64,000 nt of DNA from Nostoc sp. ATCC 43529 (GCA_003326205.1 LWTK01000051.1:1-64000), one strand, 5' to 3'; counted from the first letter of the stretch, positions 1-8,618 are shown. Made by a program: numbers and translations. Notes: a model not told the origin generated them from the letters alone.

Positions 1-663
1 GCAGCTGTCGCATCCGCTGAAGCTCAGTTAAAAGGCGTGCAAGTGCAGCTAGAAGATACAATTATTCGCGCTCCCTTTTCGGGAATTGTCACCCAAAAGT
101 ATGCGAACGTTGGTGCTTTTGTCACCCCCACAACTTCTGCTTCTACCAGCGCTTCAGCAACTTCCAGTTCAATTGTCGCCGTAGCACGCGGTTTAGAAAT
201 ATTAGCTCAAGTTCCCGAAGCCGAGATTGGCAGAATCAAACCAGGACAGCAAGTGGAAATTGTCGCCGATGCTTATCCAGACCAAGTTTTTAAAGGACGT
301 GTGCGCTTGATTGCTCCCGAAGCAGTAGTAGAACAAGGTGTGACATCCTTCCAAGTGCGCGTTGCTTTGGATACTGGCATAGATGAGCTGCGTTCTGGCT
401 TAAATGTGGATCTGACTTTTTTAGGCGATCGCGTGAATAATGCCTTAGTATTACCAACAGTTTCCATCGTCACCGAAAAAGGTAGAACTGGCGTACTTGT
501 ACCAGATGCAGATAATAAACCTCAATTCCGGGAAGTCACAGTTGGCGCACAAATCAAAGACCAAACGCAGATTTTAGGAGGAGTGAAAGAAGGCGATCGT
601 ATTTTTGTTAACCCACCGAAAGATTACAAAATTGAAAAGGCCAAAGAAAACGATAATTCGTAA
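1..663 (+). CDS. HlyD/MacA-type periplasmic adaptor subunit (5' end outside window)
   Basis: This is the C-terminal ~220 residues of a membrane-fusion (adaptor) protein that links an inner-membrane ABC transporter to an outer-membrane channel. The frame is open from base 1, so the gene begins upstream. The visible start reads as the end of the coiled-coil hairpin (alanine/glutamine-rich) followed by the lipoyl-half motif IIRAPFSGIV. Next come a beta-barrel region around 'GLEILAQVPEAEIGRIKPGQ' and a membrane-proximal domain. It lies 17 bp upstream of a MacB-type permease, so the two are very probably co-transcribed. Substrate cannot be told from sequence. An RND adaptor is possible in principle, but the ABC partners next door favour a MacA-like role. 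Confidence 0.9.
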   Translation, partial: AAVASAEAQLKGVQVQLEDTIIRAPFSGIVTQKYANVGAFVTPTTSASTSASATSSSIVAVARGLEILAQVPEAEIGRIKPGQQVEIVADAYPDQVFKGRVRLIAPEAVVEQGVTSFQVRVALDTGIDELRSGLNVDLTFLGDRVNNALVLPTVSIVTEKGRTGVLVPDADNKPQFREVTVGAQIKDQTQILGGVKEGDRIFVNPPKDYKIEKAKENDNS

Positions 664-680
664 TTCGTAATTATTAAAAC

Positions 681-1898
681 ATGAATTTTTTAGAAAGTGT
701 ACAAATGGCAGGGAAAACCCTGTTATCAAATAAGCTGCGTAGTGCCCTCACTATGTTAGGTATTGTTATTGGTAATGCTTCAGTGATTGCCATGATTGGT
801 ATTGGTGAAGGTGGGCAAAAATTTGTTAAACAACAGCTGGAATCACTAGGGCCAAATGTGTTGTTTGTGATTCCAGGAAATCGAGAGACTCAACGCATTT
901 CCTTTGAAGTACCGAAAAATTTAGTGTTGCAAGATGCTGAAGCCATCGCCTCTCAGGTGCCTACAGTAATAGGAGTTGCACCAGAGTTAAATAGAAGACA
1001 AGTAATTACTTACCGAAATAGAAATACTGACGTTAATATTATTGGCACAACTCCCAGCTTTTTATCGGTGCGGGATTTTGAAACTGATAAAGGCAGGTTT
1101 TTCAGCGAAGTAGATATTAAGCGAAGCAATCAAGTTGTTGTATTAGGTGCAGACTTAGCAGAAAAACTATTTGGTAATAGTAATCCCACCGGTCAGCAAT
1201 TGCGAATTGGCAATACCAGTTTTCAAGTAATTGGCACATTAGTAGCCAAAGGTTCCAGCGTGGGAGCAGATTATGATGAAGCTGCTTTAATACCGATTAC
1301 CACCTCTGCAAACCGCCTTGTGGGAAAGAATTCTCCCTACGGTATTGCCTTAGATTACCTCGTTGCGGCGGCTCGTGATGGTGATAGCGTCGATGCAGCA
1401 GAGTTTCAAATTACGAATTTGCTGCGTCTGCGACACAAAATTAATGGTGAAGATGACTTTACGATTCGCACCCAAAAAGATGCTTTGCAAACTGTCGGTC
1501 AAATTACGGGTGCATTGACAATTATGTTAGCAGCGATCGCAGCCATATCTTTATTTGTCGGCGGCATTGGGATCATGAATATTATGCTAGTTTCCGTCAC
1601 CGAACGCACCCAAGAAATCGGATTGAGAAAAGCGATCGGTGCAACAGAGCAAGATATTTTACTACAGTTCATCATTGAAGCAGTAATTGTTTCTGCTGCT
1701 GGCGGCTTAATTGGGACTGCCGTCGGTGTCAGTGGTATTCTTTTGGTGTCAGCTTTCACACCTTTAGAGGCAGGGATTTCTACGGTGGCGATCGCAACCG
1801 CTGTAGGTGTTTCCGGCGGTATTGGTTTATTCTTTGGTGTCGTCCCCGCACGTCGCGCCGCTAAACTCGACCCCATTGTAGCTTTGAGAAGTGCTTGA
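681..1898 (+). CDS. MacB-type ABC transporter permease (FtsX/MacB_PCD)
   Basis: A 405-residue permease of the MacB/FtsX superfamily, working with the adaptor upstream and the ATPase downstream to move a substrate across the envelope by mechanotransmission. An N-terminal membrane helix (about residues 17-45, with the family motif LTMLGIVIGNASVIAM) is followed by a long periplasmic MacB_PCD domain (about 46-265). Three C-terminal helices form the FtsX domain (about 280-395), which contains GIGIMNIMLVSVTERTQEIG and the closing PARRAAKLDPIVAL. E. coli MacB fuses permease and ATPase. Here they are separate genes, as in many cyanobacterial and Gram-positive systems. ATG start with no close alternative. 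Confidence 0.92.
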   Translation: MNFLESVQMAGKTLLSNKLRSALTMLGIVIGNASVIAMIGIGEGGQKFVKQQLESLGPNVLFVIPGNRETQRISFEVPKNLVLQDAEAIASQVPTVIGVAPELNRRQVITYRNRNTDVNIIGTTPSFLSVRDFETDKGRFFSEVDIKRSNQVVVLGADLAEKLFGNSNPTGQQLRIGNTSFQVIGTLVAKGSSVGADYDEAALIPITTSANRLVGKNSPYGIALDYLVAAARDGDSVDAAEFQITNLLRLRHKINGEDDFTIRTQKDALQTVGQITGALTIMLAAIAAISLFVGGIGIMNIMLVSVTERTQEIGLRKAIGATEQDILLQFIIEAVIVSAAGGLIGTAVGVSGILLVSAFTPLEAGISTVAIATAVGVSGGIGLFFGVVPARRAAKLDPIVALRSA

Positions 1899-2071
1899 AA
1901 CTTCAACGAAATAATTACGCATCTTTATTCTTGAGTGTTTTAGCTACATTGTTTTTATCGCCTTTGGTTGGTAGATAAATAAACAGAGATAGAGATGTTT
2001 TATCAATTAATATCTTTCCAAGATTTAGCTTCAGTAAAGCGTTTCAAGTGCTGATTAATAAGTAAATATTT

Positions 2072-2833
2072 ATGACTACTATTTCAATTACCGATTCTTT
2101 AGTTCCAAATCCTGTACCGAAACCAACAATCATTCGTTTAGAAAATATATATAAAGTCTATGGCAGTGGTGAAACCGAAGTCAAAGCCCTCAACGATGTG
2201 AATTTGACTATCCACGAAGGCGAATATTGTTCAATTATGGGGCCTTCTGGTTCGGGTAAATCTACAGCCATGAATATTATCGGCTGTCTCGACCGACCCA
2301 CAGGCGGACATTATTACTTAGATAATATTGATGTGGCACAAATGGACGATAAATCCTTGGCACACATCCGTAACAAAAAATTAGGGTTTGTGTTCCAACA
2401 ATTCCATTTATTACCGCAATTAACAGCATTAGAAAATGTGATGCTGCCAATGGTATATGCTAACGTGAATCCCAAAGAAAGAAGTGATCGCGCAACAGAA
2501 GCACTGACACGAGTCGGTTTAGCAAATCGCCTCAACAACAAACCAACTCAACTATCAGGGGGACAACAACAAAGAGTAGCGATCGCTCGTGCCATTGTCA
2601 ACCGTCCCGTAGTACTCCTAGCCGATGAACCCACCGGCGCACTTGATTCGCGCACAACTCAAGAAGTTTTAGACATCTTTGGCGAACTCAATGCTAGTGG
2701 AATCACCGTTGTCATGGTAACCCACGAACCAGAAGTTGCCCGTCAAACCCAGCGCATCGTTTGGTTCCGTGATGGTCAAGTGGTACACTCTAACTTGACT
2801 CCATCTGACTTAACTCAGGTTGCAATGTCTTGA
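2072..2833 (+). CDS. MacB/LolD-type ABC transporter ATP-binding protein
   Basis: A 253-residue nucleotide-binding subunit that would power the preceding permease. It has Walker A GPSGSGKST, Q-loop FQQFHLLPQL, signature LSGGQQQRVAIARAI, Walker B VVLLADEPTGALDS and H-loop VMVTHEP, all typical of the MacB/LolD/FtsE family. A ~25-residue tail precedes the ABC domain. It is 173 bp downstream of the permease, a longer gap than inside a tight operon, but gene order (adaptor, permease, ATPase) and strand agree with one functional unit. The order is the same as devBCA of heterocystous cyanobacteria, but the permease is MacB-like and not DevC-like, so I do not use the dev names. Confidence 0.93.
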   Translation: MTTISITDSLVPNPVPKPTIIRLENIYKVYGSGETEVKALNDVNLTIHEGEYCSIMGPSGSGKSTAMNIIGCLDRPTGGHYYLDNIDVAQMDDKSLAHIRNKKLGFVFQQFHLLPQLTALENVMLPMVYANVNPKERSDRATEALTRVGLANRLNNKPTQLSGGQQQRVAIARAIVNRPVVLLADEPTGALDSRTTQEVLDIFGELNASGITVVMVTHEPEVARQTQRIVWFRDGQVVHSNLTPSDLTQVAMS

Positions 2834-2971
2834 TGAAGCTGTGATTTTTGACTGGGAAAGAAATATTTTTCTCGACTATTTGTGCGATTTATCACATCAG
2901 CATCTTACTTAAAAATGCCGAGTCGAGAGATAAACAGATGAGGAGTAGAACAAAAAATTCCTCACTCTTGT

Positions 2972-2995
2972 AGAGACGCGATTAATCGCGTCTCT
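2972..2995. repeat. Perfect 24-bp palindrome (GAGACGCGATTAATCGCGTC type)
   Basis: A self-complementary 24-mer with core agacgcgattaatcgcgtct lies between the ends of the transporter operon (+) and the carotenoid-protein gene (-), where it could act as a bidirectional terminator. A degenerate relative occurs at 25573-25601, next to the 3' end of pheT, so this looks like a dispersed intergenic repeat. Confidence 0.75.
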
Positions 2996-3021
2996 CAACG
3001 GTCAATAGTTATCAGATTATC

Positions 3022-3552
3022 TTACAAACTCGGTGTTTTACCAGTTTGTGCTTGTGTCTCAATTGGTTTAACATCGGTGTAACCCATTTCACCAGCTATT
3101 GTCCGGAACACCGAAATTTGTTCGTCAAAATCTAGTCCTTCAATTTGAGAAAGCAAATCATTAATCGCCTGACTTGGCTGATAAGTACCTGGCAAATCAA
3201 CCACTTTATCCCCCATAGCTACTGCCCAAGCATACCAAACTAACAACTGATTATTTTCTTTAATCGCCCCATAAGCGCGGGAATATTCAGTATCTTTGCG
3301 GTTAACGATATCCCGCATAATTTGTAGTTGCTCATCATCTGATAAATCAAAATAATCTCCTAGCAACTTTGGTGCTAATTCCGGGTCGGTAGCAGCTGGA
3401 GCAGCTGGAGTAACGGAATCACCCATTTTTTTATAAACTAAATAGAACCAAGCTAATTTGGCATCAGTATCTAAGGCGTTAAAGGCATCTACCACTTTTT
3501 GAGTTTTATTGCTTCGAGCTTGAGAAATATTTTTATCGTAACTTGTAGTCAT
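3022..3552 (-). CDS. hcp: Helical carotenoid protein (OCP N-terminal domain homologue)
   Basis: A 176-residue all-helical protein homologous to the N-terminal domain of orange carotenoid protein. HCPs bind a keto-carotenoid and act in singlet-oxygen or phycobilisome-energy quenching. OCP-like landmarks: LAWFYLVYKKMG (Y37 and Y40 at the places of OCP W41 and Y44), the NRKDT segment, LLVWYAWAVAMG (W106-Y107 matching OCP W110-Y111) and QISVFRTIAGEMG (R150 at the place of OCP R155). Length fits the family and there is no OCP C-terminal domain. The matching C-terminal-domain homologue is nearby at 6058-6486, which supports a split carotenoid-transfer pair. Which HCP clade it belongs to cannot be settled by eye. 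Confidence 0.9.
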   Translation of the reverse strand: MTTSYDKNISQARSNKTQKVVDAFNALDTDAKLAWFYLVYKKMGDSVTPAAPAATDPELAPKLLGDYFDLSDDEQLQIMRDIVNRKDTEYSRAYGAIKENNQLLVWYAWAVAMGDKVVDLPGTYQPSQAINDLLSQIEGLDFDEQISVFRTIAGEMGYTDVKPIETQAQTGKTPSL

Positions 3553-3771
3553 AACTTTTCTCCAACAGAATTTAATTAACAGGCCAAACTAAGAGTTACC
3601 AGAGTTTGAGAATCACATTCTACTATCAAGAGAAAGAGTTAAATTAATTATCAAATGCAACATTAATCTACCTTGGAATAGAGGTAAAAATCTTTCGGAA
3701 GAAAGTAAGAAAGTAGCGAATTAGTTTGCTATGCTTGCCGCAGCAATAATAATTTACCTAAGGTTTTAATT

Positions 3772-4146
3772 ATGCCAGATGAAATTAAACCCAATGTTAA
3801 TGAAGCTCCCACCCATGATGCTCAATTAGCTGCCGAAAACATCGCTAGTGGTGAAGAAAAAGCGCCAAAGGTGGATTTTGAAGCTGATTATGCAGCAGCA
3901 CAACAATTCAGTGTTAGTGAAATTGACCGCACAGGTCAAGGTGCAGCAGCAGCCGAAGCCGCAACTGCTCCTCAACAAAAAGTTCCTCAAGCAAAAGAAA
4001 CAACAACACAAACGCAGTCAACTGGTAATCCCGATGATTATACAGAGCTGGCTAAGGAAGTTGGAAATTCCAAAACTGAGGGTGTAACTAGCATTGATGA
4101 CGATTTAGTAGAAAAAGCTTTAGAAAAAGGTCAACCTAAAAAATAA
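3772..4146 (+). CDS. Small acidic hypothetical protein
   Basis: A 124-residue protein that I do not recognise. It is acidic and rich in Ala, Gln, Thr and Glu, with a low-complexity middle (residues ~65-90, many Gln/Ala/Thr). It has no membrane segment, signal peptide or cysteine, so it is probably largely disordered. An AAGG sequence lies 9-13 bases before the ATG. It starts 219 bp from the divergent HCP gene, so the two may share a regulatory region. A hairpin follows its stop. Coding is supported by the start context and by a clean stop just before the hairpin. Function unknown; a stress-inducible cyanobacterial protein is only a guess. Confidence 0.6.
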   Translation: MPDEIKPNVNEAPTHDAQLAAENIASGEEKAPKVDFEADYAAAQQFSVSEIDRTGQGAAAAEAATAPQQKVPQAKETTTQTQSTGNPDDYTELAKEVGNSKTEGVTSIDDDLVEKALEKGQPKK

Positions 4147-4163
4147 GTTTTTTCAACCGCAGT

Positions 4164-4190
4164 TCGCCGGCTTATTCAATAAGTCGGCGA
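4164..4190. terminator. Hairpin between convergent genes
   Basis: An inverted repeat with 13-base arms (tcgccggcttatt / aataagtcggcga, one mismatch) and almost no spacer lies between the convergent ends of the acidic protein gene and the queG-HAD gene. No strong T-run follows on either strand, so terminator function is plausible but not shown. Confidence 0.5.
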
Positions 4191-4218
4191 GCTAAATCTA
4201 GCTCAAATAACTAAATTC

Positions 4219-5793
4219 TCACTTCATGACTTCTAGTAATTCGCTAGGTCTGTGAATCAAATAATCTGGATTTTGCTTAGCTAGTACTTCCGGAGAATTA
4301 AAGCCCCAAGTGACTGCAATTACTTGAATATTTGCTTTTTTTGACGCTTCGATATCTCTGGTTTCATCTCCGACATAAATTACATCTTGAGGCTTGAGTT
4401 GTTTTTGCTTCAATAAATTATTAATAATGGTTTTTTTACCGAAAATCGTAATTCCTGAATATATAAAATCAAATAAATAATTTAAATTATTTATTTTGAG
4501 AAATTCTGTCACGTTTTCTTGAGAATTAGAAGTGATAATTCCCAGTTTATAGCCTTGAGCTTGGAGTTCTATTAATGCTTCTTTAATTCCAGGAATAGGC
4601 TTCAACTCTGGGATTTTATTTTTTAATTCGCCTTTAACTTTTTTCACTAAAAAAGGTATCTTAAACAGCGAAACTCCAGAGTACTTAATAATTTCCCTAG
4701 ATGTTAAATTTTTGAGTAGAGCTAATTGGTCTGGAGTTATTTGGATATAACCAAAGTCTACAGCTAGACGATTAGCAATACTGACAAGGGCATCTACTGT
4801 ATCTGCAATTGTGCCATCAAAATCGAAAATAATTACTTTTTGGGTCATCTTTCGCCTAGATGCGTCAAGATTAGCTTGAGCGTTGCGTCGTAACATTTCT
4901 GGCTTAATCCGTCGTAAAGCGGATGCTGGAAATCGTTTATCCCACTCTCCATCTGAAATTTGGGCTAATTCTAGCAGTTGGGGAGCAAGATTCTGAGGAT
5001 AAGGCGCAAACTCCGGGATATCAGTAGTCTTAGCAAAACGTTGATTCCAAGGGCAAACATCTTGGCAGATATCACAACCAGCAACCCAACCTTGCAAATG
5101 AGGTGTAAGTGTTTGTGGCAATTCTTCTGCCCGATTTTCAATTGTATGATAAGCAATGCAGCGATTCGCATCCACTACAAAAGGCTGAGTAATTGCACCA
5201 GTAGGACAAGCTTCAAGACAACGAGTACAGCTACCGCAGTGTTCTGTATGCGGACGATCGCTTTCTAGTTCCAAATTGGTCAAAACTTCTCCCAAAAACA
5301 CCCAAGAACCATACTCGCGTGTAATCACATTACCATTTTTCGCAATCCAACCAATTCCCGCTTTTTGTGCCCAGACTTTATCTTGCACTGGCCCGGTGTC
5401 TGCATAGTAAATCGCTCGCACGCTTTGATCAAGTGATTCTAGCCAGGTGGCTAGCTGCTTGAGTTTTTTATGCATGATCTTGTGATAATCCCTTCCCCAG
5501 CCATAACGAGAAATTTTGCCGTATTCTTCACCTTGGGGACGTTGATATGGTGTGTAATAATTCAGCGCTACACACACTAGCGATCGCACTTCTGGCATCA
5601 CTAACCGAATATCCTGACGCTTTGGGTTACTCATCCATTCCATATCGGCGTGATAACCCAGCGCTAGCCATGCTTTCAACCTCTGTGCTTCTGTAACATC
5701 TACCTTGTCCACAGCAGCAATCCCAATTTTATGAAAGCCCAACTCGCTGGCTTTTTCTTTCACTACGCTGCTGCTTACGGAACACTGGTTCAT
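4219..5793 (-). CDS. queG: Fusion: epoxyqueuosine reductase (QueG) + HAD-family phosphatase
   Basis: A single 524-codon frame with two enzymes. Residues 1-~312 are QueG, the cobalamin/Fe-S enzyme that reduces epoxyqueuosine to queuosine in tRNA. It has the YYADTGP motif (D132 at the catalytic Asp position), the ferredoxin-like set C186/C189/C192/C196 and C212/C240/C243/C247 for two 4Fe-4S clusters, and the C-terminal ALRRIKPEMLRRNA. Residues 316-524 are a HAD hydrolase like phosphoglycolate phosphatase: FDFDGT (D324, D326), TSNS, a Lys near 453-454 and VGDETRD (D476, D480). The linker is only a few residues, with an ATG at codon 316 that could also start a separate HAD protein. QueG normally ends near 310-380 residues, so the fusion is unusual. 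TTG/GTG alternatives near the start were not needed. Confidence 0.88.
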   Translation of the reverse strand: MNQCSVSSSVVKEKASELGFHKIGIAAVDKVDVTEAQRLKAWLALGYHADMEWMSNPKRQDIRLVMPEVRSLVCVALNYYTPYQRPQGEEYGKISRYGWGRDYHKIMHKKLKQLATWLESLDQSVRAIYYADTGPVQDKVWAQKAGIGWIAKNGNVITREYGSWVFLGEVLTNLELESDRPHTEHCGSCTRCLEACPTGAITQPFVVDANRCIAYHTIENRAEELPQTLTPHLQGWVAGCDICQDVCPWNQRFAKTTDIPEFAPYPQNLAPQLLELAQISDGEWDKRFPASALRRIKPEMLRRNAQANLDASRRKMTQKVIIFDFDGTIADTVDALVSIANRLAVDFGYIQITPDQLALLKNLTSREIIKYSGVSLFKIPFLVKKVKGELKNKIPELKPIPGIKEALIELQAQGYKLGIITSNSQENVTEFLKINNLNYLFDFIYSGITIFGKKTIINNLLKQKQLKPQDVIYVGDETRDIEASKKANIQVIAVTWGFNSPEVLAKQNPDYLIHRPSELLEVMK

Positions 5794-6057
5794 TGTTTTT
5801 ATATTTGAATTTGCCTAACTACAGGCATGATTATTATACATTAATCTAGTAATTTTTTTGGTAAACATTTGTTACTGATTTTACATTCAGACAGCAGAAT
5901 TCAAAATTGTTGACTGTTGACTGATAACTGTTAACCATCAACAGATCCATCCTCAGAAAGATTTATACATAGGTAGCAATCTATTTCAATAGTGGCTTTG
6001 TTTTTAACGATTTTTGTAATGAAATTAATATTTAGCTCACTTAATACAGGTAATTTT
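5794..6057. other. Intergenic region with CAACAGT-type heptamers
   Basis: The gap between divergent queG and the CTDH gene. Around 5909-5945 it holds short repeats of the form tgttgactgataactgttaac, which resemble the CAACAGT heptamer family of heterocystous cyanobacteria. The rest is AT-rich and should carry the CTDH promoter, but I see no convincing box. Confidence 0.45.
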
Positions 6058-6486
6058 ATGACCTCTGCTGAAATATTCCCAGTACAGCCTTCATCAGAAT
6101 TCCAGATTCAAGGAATTACGGAAACAAGTGTACTGCGTTATTTTGAAACATTAAATGCAGGAGAATTTGACCAAACTGCGGCCTTATTTGGCGAGGACGG
6201 GGTGATGCATCCACCACTTGAATCTGATATTGTGGGATGTGATGCGATCGCAGCTTACCTAAAACAAGAAGCTCAAAACATTAAAGCTTACCCCAAAACA
6301 GGAATAAGCGAGACTTTGGAAAACGCTACAATCCAAGTCCAAGTGACAGGTAAGGCGCAAACTTCTTGGTGCGGGGTAAATGTCTTGTGGATATTTATCC
6401 TCAACCAACAACAGCAAATTTTATATACAAGAATCAAACTTTTAGCTTCGCCTCAAGAGTTACTATCTTTACGCCCTCAAAAATAA
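6058..6486 (+). CDS. ctdh: OCP C-terminal-domain homologue (CTDH), carotenoid carrier
   Basis: A ~142-residue NTF2-fold protein homologous to the C-terminal domain of orange carotenoid protein. CTDHs bind carotenoid as dimers and hand it to helical carotenoid proteins. Visible landmarks: VLRYFETLNAGEFD (Y28 at the OCP Y201 position), HPPLESDIVG, AQTSWCGVN and the closing LLASPQELLSL. C105 in SWCG sits where the redox-active cysteine of Anabaena CTDH lies; a second one is C61. I choose the ATG at 6058, which has an acagg just upstream and begins MTSAEIF. An upstream in-frame start at 5992 would add 22 hydrophobic residues not expected in this soluble family. Its partner HCP is 2.5 kb away on the other strand. 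Confidence 0.9.
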   Translation: MTSAEIFPVQPSSEFQIQGITETSVLRYFETLNAGEFDQTAALFGEDGVMHPPLESDIVGCDAIAAYLKQEAQNIKAYPKTGISETLENATIQVQVTGKAQTSWCGVNVLWIFILNQQQQILYTRIKLLASPQELLSLRPQK

Positions 6487-6515
6487 TAAGTAACTAATCG
6501 TGGCTTAAAACCTAC

Positions 6516-6941
6516 TCATTTGACTAATTCGGGTAAAGTCGCTTCTAACTTGAGACAGTTAGCGCCATTAATCTGCAACGTGTAGTCTACTTTATCCATG
6601 AGACGATTCATAATCAGCCAACCATAACCACCTTCTTGTTTTTCAACCGGGTCGGGAGCATAGTATGTAGACATATCAAAGCCTTCGCCGTAGTCCCAAA
6701 CTTCTAAGGCCAGGTCTCTGTCTTTGAGTTCCAAACGCAGTAAGATGGGCAAATTTGGTTTATCCCTATGGGCGTGACGTACTGCGTTTGAGTAGGCTTC
6801 CACTAAAGCTAATCTCAAACGACTCGATTGGCGCGACCAATCTACCGAGTCTCCTAGCTGGATTTTCAAACATCCCAGCAACCAGTTCTCGACAATATTG
6901 AGAAAACTTAAATCACTTGGTACATGAAGCTCACTTTTCAT
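6516..6941 (-). CDS. RsbW-like anti-sigma/switch histidine-kinase-fold ATPase
   Basis: A 141-residue stand-alone GHKL ATPase of the RsbW/SpoIIAB type, which phosphorylates an anti-sigma-antagonist (STAS) partner or holds a regulator in partner-switching systems. N-box EAYSNAVRHAH (E48, N52), G1 box DYGEGFD and G2 region EGGYGWLIM are clear. It starts 3 bp after the stop of the upstream PP2C phosphatase gene, so they are translationally linked. The usual third member, a small STAS protein, is not adjacent. In Nostoc punctiforme a comparable kinase/phosphatase/STAS set (HmpW, HmpU, HmpV) controls hormogonium development. Whether this pair is orthologous I cannot say. Confidence 0.88.
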   Translation of the reverse strand: MKSELHVPSDLSFLNIVENWLLGCLKIQLGDSVDWSRQSSRLRLALVEAYSNAVRHAHRDKPNLPILLRLELKDRDLALEVWDYGEGFDMSTYYAPDPVEKQEGGYGWLIMNRLMDKVDYTLQINGANCLKLEATLPELVK

Positions 6942-6944
6942 TAC

Positions 6945-8618
6945 TTACAAAATCTCCAGCGAGAGTATAGTTTGATCATCTTCTTGGACGTGGTTATCTG
7001 CCTGTATGCGAGCTACTAAATGGTTAAGAGAAAGCGGTTTTTCCTCTTGTTGTAAGAGTTGCCAAAGGCCATCTTGATTCAGCATAGAACGGTTAGACGG
7101 CTCAACGCCAGGCACGGTTTTTGCTGAATTAATTGAATCATTTAATACCATTGCTTCTGTAATACCATCACTAGTTAGTAACAGTGTGTCTCCAGAAGCG
7201 AGAACCAAGCTACAAGATTGTCCTTGCCATTTGGGCAATATCCCCAAAGGAACGCTGCGGACTTTAAGGTAATTGGGGCTTTCGGCTGATGCTGCTTTGT
7301 GTGACCATAAGAGTGGATAAATATGACCAGCATTAGTGTAAACGAGTTCCCTAGTGCTAGGGGTATAACACGCTAACACAAGAGTGATGAAATAATTATT
7401 GCTAATCAAGTCTTCGCTCAGAGCATGGTTAAGGTTCTGCATAACGACATTTGGTGGCGCTGGGGCTTCTTGAGATAATTCCCGACGCAAGACGGAAATC
7501 ACACTAGCCATAAATAAAGCCGCTGGAACGCCCTTACCAGAAACATCACCCACAGCCAACCACAAATCGCCTTTAGGATGGACAAACACTTCAAAAAGGT
7601 CTCCTCCGACTTCCCGCGCAGGGTAGCAGCAGGCTTGCACCTTCACACCTTTGATATCGGGTAAACTTTGGCGGAGCAGGTTGTATTGAATTTGGCGAGC
7701 CACCTCTAGCTCATTGTGAATCTGTTGTTGTTTTTCTTGGAGGCGTTGGTAGAGTTTTGCTTGAGAGAGAGCTAAAGCGGCTTGTTCGGCAACACCAGCA
7801 ATCAGTTGGATGTCTTCCTCTTCCCAAGGGCGATCGCGTCCCCATTGATGGAGAGCCAACACAGCCACCAAGTGTTGCTGGTAGCTAAGTGGCACAACCA
7901 AATGATGACAGGGGTTACCGTCGTATATTTCTTGAGCAAGTTCGTGATGACGGGTTTGCAGAACTTTTTCAATTAAAGGAGCAGTGTCGAAGGCGCAATC
8001 TAAGACATCTGATTCGGGATCGTAGTATGAGAACAGCTCTGGTGTGAGGCGATCGCCTTCTGTTGGTCTGAGCAAACAACTAGTAGCTTCAAAGGTTTGT
8101 CCAATGGTTGCTACAGTCTTTTCCAGCATACTGTCGTAGTCTAAAGACTCCCGAATTGCTGTTGTCACCGCATTAAACAAGGATTCTCGCCGTAAAGCTC
8201 GACGTAACTCTTGGGTGCGCTTCTTCACTAGGCGGTATGTATCTGTGGCTTGTTCGACTAACGCCCTGAGTCGCTCTGGATTCCAGGGTTTGGTGATGTA
8301 CTTGAACACCTGACCGGAGTTAATCGCATCTACCAAATCTTCCACATCAGTAAAACCAGTTAACAAAATCCGAATCGTGTCCGGAAACCGTTCCACTGTG
8401 CGACTAAAAAATTCGCTGCCACTCATTTCTGGCATTCTTTGGTCAGAAATAATCACAGCCATTTCGCCAACTTTATCCAAGATTTCCAAAGCACCCATGG
8501 CGTGATTTGCTTTGTAAACTTGAAAATCTCGTCTAAAAGTGCGGTAGAGTAAATCTAAGTTATCCGGCTCATCGTCTACCACCATGAGCTTAAGTTTGTC
8601 CACTCCTGTCTCAGCCAT
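6945..8618 (-). CDS. REC-GAF-PP2C (SpoIIE/RsbU-type) phosphatase response regulator
   Basis: A 557-residue signalling phosphatase. It has an N-terminal receiver domain (about 9-125; phospho-acceptor D59 in ISDQRMPEMSG, acidic pair D15-D16) and a GAF domain (about 150-290). A short coiled-coil linker rich in Gln/Glu follows (about 290-325), then a SpoIIE/PP2C domain (about 335-557). The PP2C domain carries AREVGGDLFEVF, GDVSGKGVPAALFM, TNAGH and LLLTSDGITEAM, all typical metal-binding motifs. It would dephosphorylate a STAS antagonist in response to phosphorelay input. Upstream of, and coupled to, the RsbW-like ATPase gene. Confidence 0.92.
   Translation of the reverse strand: MAETGVDKLKLMVVDDEPDNLDLLYRTFRRDFQVYKANHAMGALEILDKVGEMAVIISDQRMPEMSGSEFFSRTVERFPDTIRILLTGFTDVEDLVDAINSGQVFKYITKPWNPERLRALVEQATDTYRLVKKRTQELRRALRRESLFNAVTTAIRESLDYDSMLEKTVATIGQTFEATSCLLRPTEGDRLTPELFSYYDPESDVLDCAFDTAPLIEKVLQTRHHELAQEIYDGNPCHHLVVPLSYQQHLVAVLALHQWGRDRPWEEEDIQLIAGVAEQAALALSQAKLYQRLQEKQQQIHNELEVARQIQYNLLRQSLPDIKGVKVQACCYPAREVGGDLFEVFVHPKGDLWLAVGDVSGKGVPAALFMASVISVLRRELSQEAPAPPNVVMQNLNHALSEDLISNNYFITLVLACYTPSTRELVYTNAGHIYPLLWSHKAASAESPNYLKVRSVPLGILPKWQGQSCSLVLASGDTLLLTSDGITEAMVLNDSINSAKTVPGVEPSNRSMLNQDGLWQLLQQEEKPLSLNHLVARIQADNHVQEDDQTILSLEIL

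Noticed and set aside
1..2833. Naming the transporter genes devBCA because of adaptor-permease-ATPase order
   Set aside because: The permease has MacB_PCD/FtsX motifs, not the DevC pattern, so dev names would mislead.
5992..6057. Upstream extension of the CTDH protein as a signal peptide
   Set aside because: The family is cytosolic, homologous length starts at the ATG at 6058, and a ribosome site lies just before that ATG.
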